Positions 1-12,418 of a DNA stretch of 64,000 bases are shown here, one piece after another (within the stretch, counting starts at the first letter, position 1; every line of letters begins with the position of its first letter). The notes below the pieces were generated by a model. It worked only from the letters and a program-made list of their open reading frames with translations. It made no database searches and was not told the DNA's origin. Origin of the DNA: Parasitella parasitica (lineage: Eukaryota; Mucoromycota; Mucoromycetes; Mucorales; Mucoraceae); the NCBI GenBank assembly GCA_025201805.1, contig MU619272.1, positions 62,001 through 126,000 on the forward strand, given 5' to 3'. A program made the position numbers and the translations under genes.

Positions 1-2076
1 AGAAGTAATAGCCAAGCTTATTTCACTATTTCACGGCTGAATGTAAAATGCATCATAATCCATTTGATGTGGAAATGCTCTTTGGATCAAGGCGATGAAA
101 AAGGAGTGCAATTATTTTAGCTACATGTCTTAATGAATGACTCTTTCGAATTGTTAGTGTTTAGTTTGGTTGAGCTTGATGTACATCATGGATCGATTAG
201 TCATATTCTATGCAATAATAATAGAGCTAAGTCAATTACATGATATAGCGCGCAATTATAAATACGAGCCTGTTCATTTTTTAAACAAATATCACGCATC
301 TTGAAGCAAAGTTACGTACTCATTTGAATTGCGCCTATCAAAAACAATTTATCATTAGAATCCAACAAGAACATTCTCCCCTTTTCTTGAACCCCCTCTT
401 TTTTACATGTGGGCTTAAATCAACTATCATATACATGTACATGTACATATGCAATGCAGTCAATCACCTGAGCGTTTTATTATTATAATGCCTCATATTC
501 AACCAAACAGCACCCGAAAATTTGGTTTGCAAACAACGCTCTCCTCGTCTCCTTGAATCAGAGAAGTCGTAATTAAAAAAAAAAAAAAAAAAAGAAACGC
601 TGTATAACTAAATATTTAAGAAACCTTACGGATCAAGTTAGAAAAAATCTAGTATAAAAAGAGGCAAATTTTATTTTATTATCAAAATTCCTTAAAGAAT
701 TAAAAGATCAATTGGTGAACAAATGTCAACATAAAAAAAAACAAAACAAAACATAAAGTCGAAACATGCAAAAAAGGAATATTATTTATCACTTTTCTCT
801 TCATAAACTCACTAAACATACCTAGTGGATAAAACGCATTGCTTTAGGAAGCTGTCATTTGTGAACATCTCCAATGACTATTTGTAACAATAGATAATTG
901 TACACTACAAGTATGTTTTTTACATCTTATATGGCAGTTTATTATATGGAACGGTTTACAGCATTAGTTAGGATAAACTATCTGACCTCTTTTATCTGTA
1001 TGACAGATACTAAAGAAATAACCTTATTATATGAATTTTTTTGTTATCTTGGGCAAAAAAAAAGTATAACAGCATAGATCAGCCCAGATAACGGCAATAT
1101 AAAATATGTAACAGAAAGACCCTCTAAGCTACTGCAATGAGCTGCTTATTTATATATAACACCTTTTTTTTTGTGATATTTACGAAGAAATAGTTTATTT
1201 CACTCTTGAGCGAGAAATGATCTGCAAGCCCCTGGCAAAATAAACCTCCTGATCGGGTATAGTAAGAAGAGCGTAATTTTCTATTTATGATAGACACTGA
1301 TACATGAATGCATGCATCAATGGGGTACTTTTGGAATTTTTAAGATTTTTTCAATTTTAGTAAAAATTAGATATAAGATGGGCAATTCATAATGCAACAT
1401 TAATTTTGCTATGTTTATCAATGGTGTAAAATAATAAGACAGAAAAAGATAAATAGGTGGTGGGAAAGAAGAAACGAAGAGACACCAAAGATGGTTTGAA
1501 CTGATAAAGATAAACCTGATATACGTGTATACGAAAATAAAGCACTTGGTTTTTTGTACATGCTTCATGATAATAATAACGCATTTACATGACACTTATT
1601 TATTCCCTTGACATGCTTCTTTTTTCTTTTTAGCGACTTCAATTCACATAATCACATCTCAAATCAACAGTGATATACTCGCAGCTACACTAACAATTGC
1701 ATGTTTTGTTCATAATAAATATTTTGATGCAGTAAATAACTATCTGAGGGGAGAAGGGTACGCACCAATAAAGGAGTTGTATAAGATCATGTATGTTCAA
1801 ATGTACAGAGATTTTTATCTGTACAAAACAAGTAAATACTAGTGTTTTCCCAAGTTTCCCCCTGGAAATTTGCCTTCTAAATGTATTTTGAAAGGGGAAA
1901 AAAAGTACGGAAGAAAATAACCACATAGAGCGTAAAGGAGTTGGTAGCATTTTCTTGCATCTATACAAACAACAGAAGCCCCTGAATCAAGCAATAAATA
2001 AATGAGATCTGTGCTTGATGCTAGCGAAAAACAAGCACTTTTTTTTTTCTATTTCAAATCATTTCAAAAAGTAAAC
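1..2076. other. AT-rich intergenic region, no gene recognised
   Basis: About 2 kb of AT-rich sequence with several A runs (for example 575-592). The only open frames are short, on the minus strand (about 90 codons at 1317-1595 and 1690-1968), rich in Phe, Ile and Tyr as expected of translated AT-rich DNA, and show no domain or credible splice partner. I see nothing functional here except the pyrimidine-rich leader (run of T at 2040-2049) just before the gene that starts at 2077. Confidence 0.6.
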
Positions 2077-2916
2077 ATGGTTTTGATCAAACGTGAGTCC
2101 TCGACTGATGATAATGGTAACTATGCAACTACCACAACAAAATACGGGTCTACTCCTACCAATGGCTACAACAACAATAACAATAATAATAACAATAACG
2201 GCTACAATAATAATATGGGTAATAATGGCAATAATGGCTATGGCAGTAATAACAACAGTAATGGAGGTAGCAACGGCTACGGCTCTAGCGGAAATGGCTA
2301 TAACAACAATAACAGCAATAACAATAACAATAACAATAACAACAGTAATGGTTATAGCAACAATAATAGTAACAATGGTGGCAACAATGGTTATTCAAAC
2401 CCTTCCAGCAACACCAACAACGGTTATAACAACAACAATAATGGCGGTAACGTGAACAACAACAATGTTCCGGTGCCAAATAACAATAATAACGGCTATA
2501 ACAGCAACAGCAACAGCAACAGCAACAACGGCTATAACAGCAACAACAACGCCAACAATAATAATTGGCCTGTAAACAGCAATAGTAATGGCTACAACAA
2601 CAACAACAACGGGTACAGCAACAATAACAACAACAACAACAACAACGTCCCTTCCTACTTGCCAAATGAATACGGAAATGAAAACAAAATGAATCCCAAA
2701 GTCATTATTATTGTTGTTTCTGTTATTTGCGGTGTCGGCTTAATTGCTGCTGTTGGATTATTCTTTTTCTGCAGAAAGAGAAGGGAAAAGAAGAAAGAGA
2801 ATATGGCAAATGCATTTTTCGAGTTCTCTGCTGATAAGCCTGATGATTTAAAGAAAAGCAAATCACCAGGAGCATTAAAAAAGAAATTCCAGTCTTCGCC
2901 TGTCAGTACGCTATAA
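2077..2916 (+). CDS. Asn-rich single-pass membrane protein
   Basis: Single-exon gene of 279 aa; function unknown. After a short charged N-terminus (MVLIKRESSTDD) come about 165 residues built almost only of Asn, Gly, Ser and Tyr, with NGYN repeated many times. Next is one hydrophobic segment near residues 209-231 (start KVIIIVVSVICGVG), then a basic stop-transfer stretch (CRKRREKKK) and a Ser/Lys-rich tail. There is no signal peptide, so the N-rich part could be luminal or extracellular by a type III signal-anchor mechanism; that is inference. The frame is open to an ATG at 2002, but that adds 25 residues coded by a T-rich leader, so 2077 is preferred. The layout resembles fungal cell-wall sensors (Mid2/Wsc type) only in general shape. 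The long AAC/AAT codon tracts make the locus prone to length variation. Confidence 0.72.
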   Translation: MVLIKRESSTDDNGNYATTTTKYGSTPTNGYNNNNNNNNNNGYNNNMGNNGNNGYGSNNNSNGGSNGYGSSGNGYNNNNSNNNNNNNNNSNGYSNNNSNNGGNNGYSNPSSNTNNGYNNNNNGGNVNNNNVPVPNNNNNGYNSNSNSNSNNGYNSNNNANNNNWPVNSNSNGYNNNNNGYSNNNNNNNNNVPSYLPNEYGNENKMNPKVIIIVVSVICGVGLIAAVGLFFFCRKRREKKKENMANAFFEFSADKPDDLKKSKSPGALKKKFQSSPVSTL

Positions 2917-3051
2917 TAAAATAGTATAATACATGTAAAATACGATGCTCTCGCATCTTCTCCCCATTATTTCGTAACGATTAGCTAGGCCAATACAAAT
3001 CTATTATTCAAAGGCAAGTGGCTGGTTAATAAACAATATTTAATATTTTAT

Positions 3052-4948
3052 TTACAAAAGAAACTTTGCTACAAATGCAGAAACAGCTAATGTTGTAGTG
3101 AAAGAGACAATATTATGACTAGCGCTAGATACATTGCCGCTGGTAGCAGCATTGTTCTTCTTCTCGTCAATTTCTTCCTTTTCATAATTAGTAGCATCCC
3201 AAGTATTTTCAGAAATATAGGGGCCCAAAGGAGGCAAATCATCAACGTCATTAAAGTTCAATTGCTGCTGAATAGCAACTGATCTAGCATTGACCCATTC
3301 AGCGACACCCATACTCTCACCATCAGTAGCGTTCAGGTTGTTCTCAAAGTTCCAGATAGTCCATAAAGGCTTAATGCCAACAGATTTAGGCTCAAGGCCA
3401 AGGTCGAATTCAACATCCTCCTTGAGCATTTGTTTCCAGGCTTCAAGGCGAGGATTGATAGCGCTGGCTTTAAAGAAACGCTTAACAATGGTCTGAACAA
3501 CCTTTTCAAATTCGGCCTTGTAGTAGGGAGACTTGAGAATAACATCAATCAAAGGGCGTTGGGAATCAGGACGAGTAAAGTTTTCATAGGGTGTCGTAGA
3601 CATATAACGAGGGGCACCGAGACCAAAGGTTTCGTCAAAATCGTAGCTGATAAACGTCCATTGGTTGGAGCTAGTCTCCTTGGTGAGGTAGTAGTTACTA
3701 GCTTGATGCCAGAAACCATCCCAAGAGCCAGAAAGAAAGTTCAAGGCCATATGGATCATAAGGTTCTGGGGATTAAGGAGCTTTTCAAGATTGCCCTTAC
3801 TGGCTTCATCAACCGCTTGAGTAGGGTCAATGGCAGCAAGTTGCTTGATAAATTCGATAAGAGGAGTCTTTTCATTCGTAACATTCATATCCTTTTTCAT
3901 ATTGCCTTCATCTTCGAGCTTGTAGATGGTATCGTTGTAAGATTCTTGCAAATCGTCCTTGTAGACAAGATTACCCTCGACTGATGGGTTCAGTGCATTA
4001 CCCTTGTAGGTAGGGCCCGTGTATTGGAATTTTTGATTACCACCACGCAAAGCAGCGTTGATAAAATTAGTAGTTGAATCATCAATCATCAAGTACAAGC
4101 CATAGGGCTCGTTGTTTACAATGAGACGAGCAAAGCTGCCTTGAAGAGTAGCGCCACCTGAAGCGGCCAAACAATCAAGCATCAGCTTTTCACGGCTACA
4201 GATGCATGCATGCATGAAGTTTAGTATACAAAAAATCATGTAGGTGGAAGATCAAGAAAACTTACACAAAAGTGGGATCAGTTTCATGAGCTCTCAATTT
4301 AATGGTTGTACGACCATACAGGAGTTCTTTAGGACCAGCCGTTGTAAATTCATTGAGCTTGATCTTGTAAGATTGCTTTGCAAAGTCTTTGGTCGATTGG
4401 CCACTGTTCTTGATGCCAGCATTAGTAAAAGAAAAGGCTTCCTTGTTGGCGATATAAGTCATTCTGGAAACTTGAGTATAATCAAAATCACCCAGGGGAT
4501 TCGCCAAAATCTCACCAAATCCGGTGGCATTTGCTTCCAAAATAATGGTAGCAATTTCATCAGAACGGTTCATGTTGCTTTGGAGAGGATGGTAGATTGG
4601 ATTGAAAGCCTGAGGGAGAGCAGGGACGGTGAAGAGAGTTTGGGTTCTATTAAAGAATTCGTTACCAGTAGTAGTGATGCCAGCCTGCTGAGTGCGGAGG
4701 TGGGTCTCGACGGTATTACCAGCACCACCAGTGATGGAATACTGGTATTGTTCACCAGCAGGAGCAACACCTTTGAAAATATTAGGGAACTCGGATGATC
4801 TGGTTAAAGGATAGGCTTGACCGCCGACAATGACAGCTACATTTTGTTGATCTTGAGGAAATGCAACTACGGAATACTCGACATCTGCAGCTTGAATAAG
4901 TTGAAAGGAAAGGACAGCTAGACTGAGGTAGCCAACAAAGGATCTCAT
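3052..4948 (-). CDS. CotH-family secreted, GPI-anchored surface protein
   Basis: Two exons, 4948-4266 and 4195-3052, joined across a 70-nt GT-AG intron, give 608 aa in frame. The N-terminus is a signal peptide (MRSFVGYLSLAVLSFQLIQA, cut before ADVEY). The central region matches the CotH kinase-like fold of bacterial spore-coat CotH and the Mucorales CotH family: FARLIVNNEPYGLYLMIDD, then the region around GSWDGFWHQASNYYL and SYDFDETFG. The protein ends in a Ser/Thr-rich linker and a hydrophobic tail (FTTTLAVSAFVAKFLL) typical of a GPI-attachment signal, so it should sit on the cell surface. Several N-glycosylation sequons are present. In Mucorales this family includes adhesins that bind host cells and enzymes related to protein kinases. 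Which subtype this copy is cannot be told from the sequence alone. Family assignment is firm; cell role is inference. Confidence 0.9.
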
Positions 4949-6529
4949 TCTTGTAACTTGTATGTATGCAGGTCTATAAGGTGTATGTTTTATTCTTGTC
5001 TAGTTCAAGATGATAGGCCTCATATTTATATGAATTTATGAGTTTGTAGAATACCCAGAATAATGTAAAATATTTAGTTTTCCTCATCTTCTGTGTATAA
5101 TATAGAGTCGATTGTCTTTGAATGTTGTGTGTGCGCGTGTGTGTATGCGCGTGTGTGTGCTTCAATCTTTTTTTAGAAATGCAATTGCCTTTTTGTTCCA
5201 TTAGAGCTGTTACTTGTAAAGCCTTTAGCCTGCAAAACGCGATCTAAGCCCTTGAAAGTACATAAAAACTAGACTGACATGCCTAGCAATTACGCCTTGG
5301 CATTCAAGTATGATAGCTTTGCAAGAAATAATCTGGTTATAAAGTAGTCTGCAAAAAAAAAAACACTTTAGTTTTTTTCCGAGATTGACGGAATGTCCGA
5401 GTTTTCCATCACTTCCTCAAAGTCTTTTAATGATTTTCACGACATAATACAAATTAATACTGTTTGACTACTTAAACATTCCCGCTATTATAATGGCTGT
5501 AGTTTATGCATTTATTGCATGTATTACGTATATTGAGTCCTCTTTTCTTAACTGCATTAGCAAACAATTGCGCACAAAGGAATTGAAATGAACCAAAAAA
5601 GTTGATCTTATAAGTTCTTGAGTCGTCTTTATAGTAAACCGACCTGATTTTCAATATACGTATAGGGCAAAAGTGCCCTTTATGACTCCTGTGCATGTAT
5701 AGTTTGTAGAAACTACGACCTTTCTTGCTGGAAAGATATCAAATCCGTGTAACATGGTAAATAGCACGCCCACACACGTTTACAATCGCTTGTGCGACTA
5801 ACATAAAATGATTATGCGTTTTTAGCGTTGTCTGTATAAATACAGTACAAGCGAGGATTGCGACCTCGTTTCTTGTATTTTATTCTTCCACTATTCGAAA
5901 TTAGAAGGTTGGACACAACCTGTATAAAGTTATATATTGGGCTAAAGTAAAAATGTCACCTTTTTTTTTTTTTTATTGTAAGTGAACAAAGTCGGTGGCC
6001 AAAGTTTCGGTACCATTGACATTCGGGAGCGTCAACTTTCTAGTATTCAGTACAGGCCACTAACACAGATGTAGTTTGAGGGATTTTACTCGAAAGAGAG
6101 CCCGAACCATGCTGTCAATCCACTCATCCATTAACGTTACTTTCCTTGAAGCTTAAAGGGAGCAAGACAACTTTTTTTTTAGAGATAAATGATGCATTTT
6201 TAGAATGAAATTACTCTGTTTATTCAGTCAAAAATCCATTTGATACATTGAGAAAGTCTTGTCTGAGCTTATTTTCAACCTTTTGCGGCATGAGATGTTA
6301 TAAATGACTGTAGGCTTTGCAGAAATCAGAGAAGGATTGAAGCATCCTAAAAATACATGACTTATGTGGCGTTTCATTTACATCTAAAAATAAAATTGTT
6401 TGACATTGGACTGAAAAATTTACAACCAATATAATAGAATCTTGAGTTTATTTCATCACGCAAAGTGGAACAATATCGTAACAGAACAATACTGATGCCT
6501 ATCCTGATATATGACGCACACCAAATCTC
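4949..6529. other. Intergenic region with GT/GC microsatellite
   Basis: Upstream region of the CotH-family gene plus the 3' flank of the F-box gene. It holds an alternating purine-pyrimidine tract of GT and GC steps at 5125-5160 and several T or A homopolymers (5353-5364, 5960-5975, 6171-6180). Short open frames (75 aa at 4974-5201, 74 aa at 5472-5696) lack recognisable motifs and I do not regard them as genes. Confidence 0.55.
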
Positions 6530-7649
6530 CTACGCTCGACAAATAGCATGACTAGATGTGGTTAGTTGTTGCATGTGTCGATTATTCTGCAATTCGATTT
6601 GATCGACTTTCAACGGAACGGCGCTATCATTGAATAAAACTGGTTTTATAAAATCAGCAGTAAGCGATGTATCTGACAGCTTTAATTTTTTCAATTTGGT
6701 GCCTCTAGGTACGTTGTTGAAAAACTCAAACAAGGTTTTGTCACTGATCTGTTGTCCCTCTAGTTCGATTTGTGTTAATTCCAAGCAAGCGGCGGGATCA
6801 TGAGGAGTGAGTAATTTCGATAATGTGTTTCCCAGTTCGGCAGTGAGTAGATCTCTACAGCTAATAATTGTTAATGATTGCAGTCTTGGATGAGTCTTGC
6901 AGAAATCAAGCAGTTCTTGAGGAGTGACAGCGTCCATTTGGATCAGCTTTATAGATTTGAGGTTTCTTTGTGGTAACGTCATGAAAGCAGATGCTAGTAA
7001 TGGAGTTGTTTTGAGCGTGACATGTTGAAGCTGTGCAAGGCCGGAAAAATCGCAATCCAACATGAATGGATAAGAATCAATGCCGCCCATCCATAACGTG
7101 TGCAGCTCAGTGTTATATTTAGTTATTTCTTGGATAGTCTCTGTTTTTAATGTAGTTGGATGTCCTAGCGTCATTTCTACGATATTTGGGCAACATCTGA
7201 CTAGTTTAGATGCTCTCATGTCAATGCCGTACTTGTTTACTGGGGTTAAATCGATGGACCTGATGAAGCTTCCGTACGGCAGAATTGAGTTAGGTGATGT
7301 TACAGTTTTGACAAAACTGATGAAGGTTAAATAATTCTTGATGCGATAATGTCTATTTTAAAAGCTTAAGTATCAATTTGGGGAGGAGGGAGAGTGTCGC
7401 TGCATACCTATACAAAATTTGACATACAAAATAGGCCCATGATTTGTTCACCGTAATAGCAACCTTTGTGAATGAGCTATCGCTATTGATTTCAAGTGCA
7501 TATTTGCAAATAACTTGTTGCAAATCTAGAGGTATTTTAGGAACCATTTGAACCTGGGATAATGTGTGAGAAGAATGAGAAGGCAAAGTTTCCACAAAAG
7601 CAAGACCAAAAAGAATAGCCGCAATCCCTAGTTGTCGGACCTCCATCAC
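6530..7649 (-). CDS. F-box-like protein with leucine-rich helical repeats
   Basis: Two exons, 7649-7408 and 7352-6530, joined across a 55-nt intron (donor GTATGC, acceptor TAG), read 354 aa in frame. The join gives a smooth sequence (ILYRHYRIKNYLTFISF) continuing into PYGSFIRSIDL, a motif typical of fungal F-box/LRR proteins. The F-box-like part is IPLDLQQVICKYAL, followed by about ten irregular leucine-rich segments. Such proteins usually recruit substrates to an SCF ubiquitin ligase. The first 34 residues look like a hydrophobic leader and would be odd for a cytosolic F-box protein. A second ATG at 7547 (MVPKIPLDLQQ) gives the usual short N-terminus and is the more likely start, yielding 320 aa. 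Target unknown. Confidence 0.75.
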
Positions 7650-9039
7650 AGGTCAATGCGCTTCACTTGCATCTGACACTTTTAATCTTGCCTGCATTGT
7701 GGTCACCGAAAGGCTATTTATCACCAATTCAACTGCCCATAGCTACACTAATTGGGCTTTCAAGAGTTATATTTACTATCTGGTGCATCTCTATTATGAG
7801 AATAGTAGTCAATTTTCTGTTATAGTGTATTTTAGTCGAAAGCATTCCAATTTACCCTAACGTTGATATTTATTGGCATGGAATTATCAAGCCCCGGAAC
7901 ATACACTGCGTAATTTAAATGTAAATGGAAGGAATCGGCTTATATTTCTGACATGTTGAACCTAACATGTAAAAGCTTCAATATATTAAGAAAAATATAG
8001 ACGAGTCAGCACAAATTAACGCATCGGCTTCATATCAAAACATGTAACATAGGAAAACAGAGCAATTTTTTTTCACAATATTCAACGTGATTTTCTACAA
8101 ACTACAATATGGAGATTATTTCTCAACATTTTGCTAGCCATGCAAAATTGTTTATTAATTTTGCGCATGTCTTTTTTCTTTTCTTTAGCTGAGCTCGCAT
8201 ACCGTATTTCCGTTTTAATTCTTGATCCATTGTTTCAGCCATCTACTCCAGATATGATAAAAGTGTTCTTACAAGACCCTGCTATTTCATGAAAAAAAAG
8301 TCAAACACAATAACAGTTGTACTGGTCCAAATGGTGTAACCAAATTGAATTTCATGCCAGTGCACAGAGCCTCCAATAAACTGCCTAGGATCTTGCTCAT
8401 CATCGTTCAGTTGATGCGATATATATTGAAAAGATAAGATAAAAGGCTTGCGAGCAATCGGAAATTCTGATCATTTGCTTTAATATGCAGTTTATGCATA
8501 AATATCTTTATTGCTGAGAAATCAAGTTCTTGTTGATTTTATATTTTATCATGGTAAGAAGACAGAAGATACGCACCTTATCCATCAAGTATTGCCATGA
8601 ATACTATTTTTATTTTTTAATAAAATGAGATTGTTGCGCCATCAATAAAATGATTGCGTGCAATGTTTATTTCATCAGATATTGACGCTTTTTACACAAA
8701 TCGGGCTATATATTCTTTCCCATATCTTGGATTTTAGTCTTTTAAAGGGTAGTCAGCATATATAATACTATGAATACTTTTATACGTTACAATAGCTAAA
8801 TAACACAATATTTAGGCTTATTGTTCCTTGGATTAAGCAAGGACAACGAGTTTGCCAGCTACCAGTGTAACCTTTAATATCCTGATATAGAATTTGGGGC
8901 AGAATCGCGCAATCATTTGCTAAAATCAACTAAATAATGGTTAATACTATGGGAAAATGTGATATTTCGATAGTATATATAAATAACAAGTTCAATAGGG
9001 TATTCCACTGATATCTATCAAAGAAAAGCATACTTAAAA
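7650..9039. other. Intergenic region between F-box gene and dioxygenase
   Basis: About 1.4 kb without a supported gene. It should contain the promoter of the dioxygenase at 9040, whose leader (9015-9039) is A-rich with the start context TTAAAAATGG. No repeat, RNA gene or coding exon recognised. Confidence 0.5.
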
Positions 9040-10325
9040 ATGGCCCCTCCTAACACTGACGTTATTATTCAAGAAATTGAAAAACTCAACCTTCAAAATC
9101 TTGCTCGCACCAAGGGAAACTATCTTGTCTACCCTGATGACAAGGTAAGCTGTTATATAATCTAACTTGAGAATGCTTACTCATTTCTATATGTATTCAT
9201 CCAGTATCCTGAGCTCGAATTATTTGATCATCAAGATCCTGGACATCGTGGTGACCCTGCAAAAGCTTCCCTCTTCAAGAGTGCTGAAAAGGTCTTTGAT
9301 TTAACCCCTCATATCGGTACCGAAATCCATGGCCTTCAATTAAATGCTTTGAGCGATACTCAAAAGGATGATTTGGCCTTGCTGGTTGCTGAGCGTGGTG
9401 TTGTCTTCTTTAGAGATCAAGACATTGATGTTTATCAAGCTCGTGAATGGGCCAAGCATTTCGGCCCTCTGTAAGTTGTTATACCAAGCAAATTTAAAGG
9501 GCAATTTACTAATAGTTATTATAGTCATGTACACAATACATTCGGCCATCCTCCTGGTCTCCCTGAAGTTCACGTCGTTTATTTTGATACGGAAACTCTC
9601 AAGAAATACAAAACTATCGGTGGTGTTAACCTTCAAGGAGCTAGAAGTGCTGCTGATGGCTGGCATTCAGATGTTACATACGACAATCAGCCTGGTGGTC
9701 TCACTTTGCTTAAGGTAACAGTTTAGCATATACATAGCTCTCATGAGTTTATTACTAATCCACTATACAGATTGATACTTTGCCACAAACTGGTGGCGAT
9801 ACTCTTTGGTCATCTAGTTATGCTGCCTATGACAGGCTCTCTCCTGCTTTCCAAAAATTCGTTGAGGGTTTAGAAGCTGTTCATTCCGGTCAACAGCAAG
9901 TAGATGAAGCTATCAATGCTAATCATGTTGTTCGCCGCAAGAATTGGACCTCTATCCACCCTGTTGTCCGTACTCATCCTGTTACGGGCTGGAAAGCTCT
10001 CTTTGTCCAGCCTGGATTTACTCGCTCCATTGTTGGTCTTTCTAAGCGTGAATCAGACATTGTGCTCCAATATCTCTTTGACCATATAAGCGGTGGCGTC
10101 GATTTCCAAGTTCGTTTCAAATGGGAGGAAAATAGTGTTGCCGTTTGGGATAATCGCGTAACTAACCATAATGCTGTATTCGATTATCTCGAGTTTGGAA
10201 AGAGACATGGCTGGAGAGTTACTCCTCAAGGTGAAAAGCCCTACTTTGACCCCAAGAGTAAGTCTAAGAGACAAGATCTTGCCGAGAAAGCTGAAGCAGA
10301 AGCCAAGAAGAATGCCGCCAAGTGA
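9040..10325 (+). CDS. TauD/TfdA-family Fe(II)/2-oxoglutarate dioxygenase
   Basis: Four exons (9040-9144, 9205-9470, 9525-9714, 9771-10325) joined by three GT-AG introns of 54-60 nt give 371 aa in frame. The protein belongs to the taurine/2,4-D dioxygenase family, which couples oxidative decarboxylation of 2-oxoglutarate to hydroxylation of a substrate such as a sulfonate (yeast Jlp1). The Fe(II) ligands are visible as H-x-D in DGWHSDVTY and the distal His in WDNRVTNHNAVFDY. The 2-oxoglutarate-binding Arg is in HGWRVTPQGEKP. Also typical are RGVVFFRDQD and GPLHVHNTFGHPP. There is no targeting signal, so a cytosolic enzyme is likely. Role is probably sulfur scavenging from sulfonates, but the substrate cannot be read from sequence. 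Poly(A) signals AATAAA lie near 10381. Confidence 0.92.
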
Positions 10326-10609
10326 TACAAACACAGTTGTACTATTATTATTATTATTATCCAATCCCTCGAATATCATCAATAAATAAAATGTATCCTA
10401 AATTACACATTCCAGTAACTTTACTTGCCCCAAGTGGTTCATCTATAAAATATATAATGGTATGCCTCATACCTTTGCTACAGAGCTGTCGTGTATCAAT
10501 TGAGCTGCTTGAGGTGGGCCGAAACACCTGACTCGTGTAATGCGTGGCAATAAATTGTAAAATTGGACGACAGCATACCAGTACCTTTTTCTTTATCAAA
10601 GAGCAATAA

Positions 10610-12250
10610 ATGGATCGTCTTCCACTTGAGGTGTTCAACGAAATTACTTCCTACTTGACATGCAGAGAAAAGCAAAAGCTTTTGCTAGTTTGCCAATATT
10701 GGCACAAGGTGATAAAAAATGGCAACCTATTCAACAATTTCTCGACCAAAGGCCGCCCAAAGTTTGAAGCTTGCGCATCATTTTTCGAGCAGAACGAGAC
10801 TCACAGAAAACAAGTTAAAATCTTACGCTTCACCAAGCCAGAGGCTAGTCTTGATTATATCCTGACTATACCTGAACGGTTTCCTTGTTTACTGGACTTT
10901 GTTTGGGCTAATTATGGTGCTTCCGATTACAAAAATGGTGTCCAAATCGACAATGAAAAAGTTGAGCACTGGAGGAATCTCACTCGGTTTGGCGAAATCA
11001 ATCGCTATCCTCTGTCGATAGATATTTTGAAATTTGGTGGATTTTGCAACCTGACTCAATTGACAATCAACTTTCATTTCAGCGATACCGATTGCAGACC
11101 GCTTGTTGAACAGCTTGCCTATGCTCCGAAGCTTAAGCTGCTGGACTTGGCGAGTGCTAAAATGACGCTGGTTGACTTGGAATTGTTACACTGCAACACA
11201 CCGCAGTTAAATACGCTTTACTTAAGCCAAATCATGCAAGAGCGAAGCGAGGCATTCGACGCGCAACTAGAGGAACAAGAGGCAGGAATGGGAGCCGTAA
11301 GTAAGGCCAACGCATTGACAAGCTTAAGGGTCCGAAACATGAGATTGCCTGCTGGCGGTTTTGGACTTTTGGCTCCCTGGATGACATACATGGCTGGAAA
11401 GTACCGCCACATAGAACGTTTGACAATAGACGGCGTGGGAATGATAAGGGGAAGGCAGGATTACTACGAGAGTCTATTGGCAAACATTGTAACTGGATGT
11501 CCTCATCTCACATCATATAGAGTCAACATATTCCCAATTACACCAACCCTCTTGGCGGCAATGGACAAGAGTGGCGCCCAATTGAAACGAATCGACCTGG
11601 TAGAAGACCCAACCGTGGAGCAATTGGGCCATCTAATGAGCTCTGGCCAGAGCGATTCTTTAGAGACAATCACTATGAATGACACACACCTCGATGCGAA
11701 TCAACTTTTCAAAGAGTTGGAAGGCTTCTCGAAACTCAAGCATCTGGAAGTTGGAAACAGAGTTATGAAGCCTATCTTCCTCGATGCTGCGTTTCATGGA
11801 TTAAAAAGTTTGGAGACACTCAGGTTATCGACATGGGACATTTGCCTTGAATCTCACTCTGTGAGCAGTGTTCAAACCAAGTTGAGAAGCCTGACGCTGG
11901 AAAAAGTAGTGATAAACAACGAAGACATGAACGTTATGTCGTTCATATCTAAAGCATGTCCTGATTTATCCAAGTTATCAATCCAAGGGCAAATCGAGGA
12001 TCTAAACAAAGTGTTCAGAGTGGAATTCCCCCACCATTACTTTACCCTGATCAAGCTCGACATCTTGAGCAATGAATACTACAAAGTGAGCAATCACCAC
12101 AAAACCGTATGGTACAGATTCAAAGACAGACGCCTCCAGGAATCATTGCAAGACGATAATGCTGTCCTAAACGAACGACCACACGTTTCAATTGTGTACG
12201 AAGGCACAACTAGCTTGGACGTTGGAGGGACCGACATCCCAAACTGGTAG
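10610..12250 (+). CDS. F-box protein with leucine-rich repeats
   Basis: Single open frame of 546 aa. The N-terminus is a clear F-box (MDRLPLEVFNEITSYLTCR followed by LLVCQYWHKVI, residues 1-36). The rest consists of irregular leucine-rich segments (for example LTQLTINFHFSD, LKLLDLASAKMTL, LETLRLSTWDI) up to about residue 480. This is the architecture of SCF-type substrate receptors, which are numerous in Mucoromycota. It differs from the F-box-like gene at 6530-7649 in length and strand and shows no close identity to it, so I do not call them recent duplicates. No intron needed. Substrate unknown. Confidence 0.85.
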   Translation: MDRLPLEVFNEITSYLTCREKQKLLLVCQYWHKVIKNGNLFNNFSTKGRPKFEACASFFEQNETHRKQVKILRFTKPEASLDYILTIPERFPCLLDFVWANYGASDYKNGVQIDNEKVEHWRNLTRFGEINRYPLSIDILKFGGFCNLTQLTINFHFSDTDCRPLVEQLAYAPKLKLLDLASAKMTLVDLELLHCNTPQLNTLYLSQIMQERSEAFDAQLEEQEAGMGAVSKANALTSLRVRNMRLPAGGFGLLAPWMTYMAGKYRHIERLTIDGVGMIRGRQDYYESLLANIVTGCPHLTSYRVNIFPITPTLLAAMDKSGAQLKRIDLVEDPTVEQLGHLMSSGQSDSLETITMNDTHLDANQLFKELEGFSKLKHLEVGNRVMKPIFLDAAFHGLKSLETLRLSTWDICLESHSVSSVQTKLRSLTLEKVVINNEDMNVMSFISKACPDLSKLSIQGQIEDLNKVFRVEFPHHYFTLIKLDILSNEYYKVSNHHKTVWYRFKDRRLQESLQDDNAVLNERPHVSIVYEGTTSLDVGGTDIPNW

Positions 12251-12418
12251 TTTATAACCCGGGAAAAACTCGTTTTGAAATGTGTAATACTAGCGCGGCA
12301 AGACAGCGTATTTCTCACCCAAAAGTGTGGCATAATCCGAAACACCGAATACTGCCATATAATAATAAACGCTTTCTCTTTTTGCAGCCTTCTCTTTTAT
12401 ACTTCATTCTTCTGCGGC

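Noticed and set aside
2285-2665. Cys/Tyr-rich antisense frame opposite the Asn-rich gene
   Set aside because: It is the mirror of AAC/AAT repeats read on the other strand and has no independent coding features.
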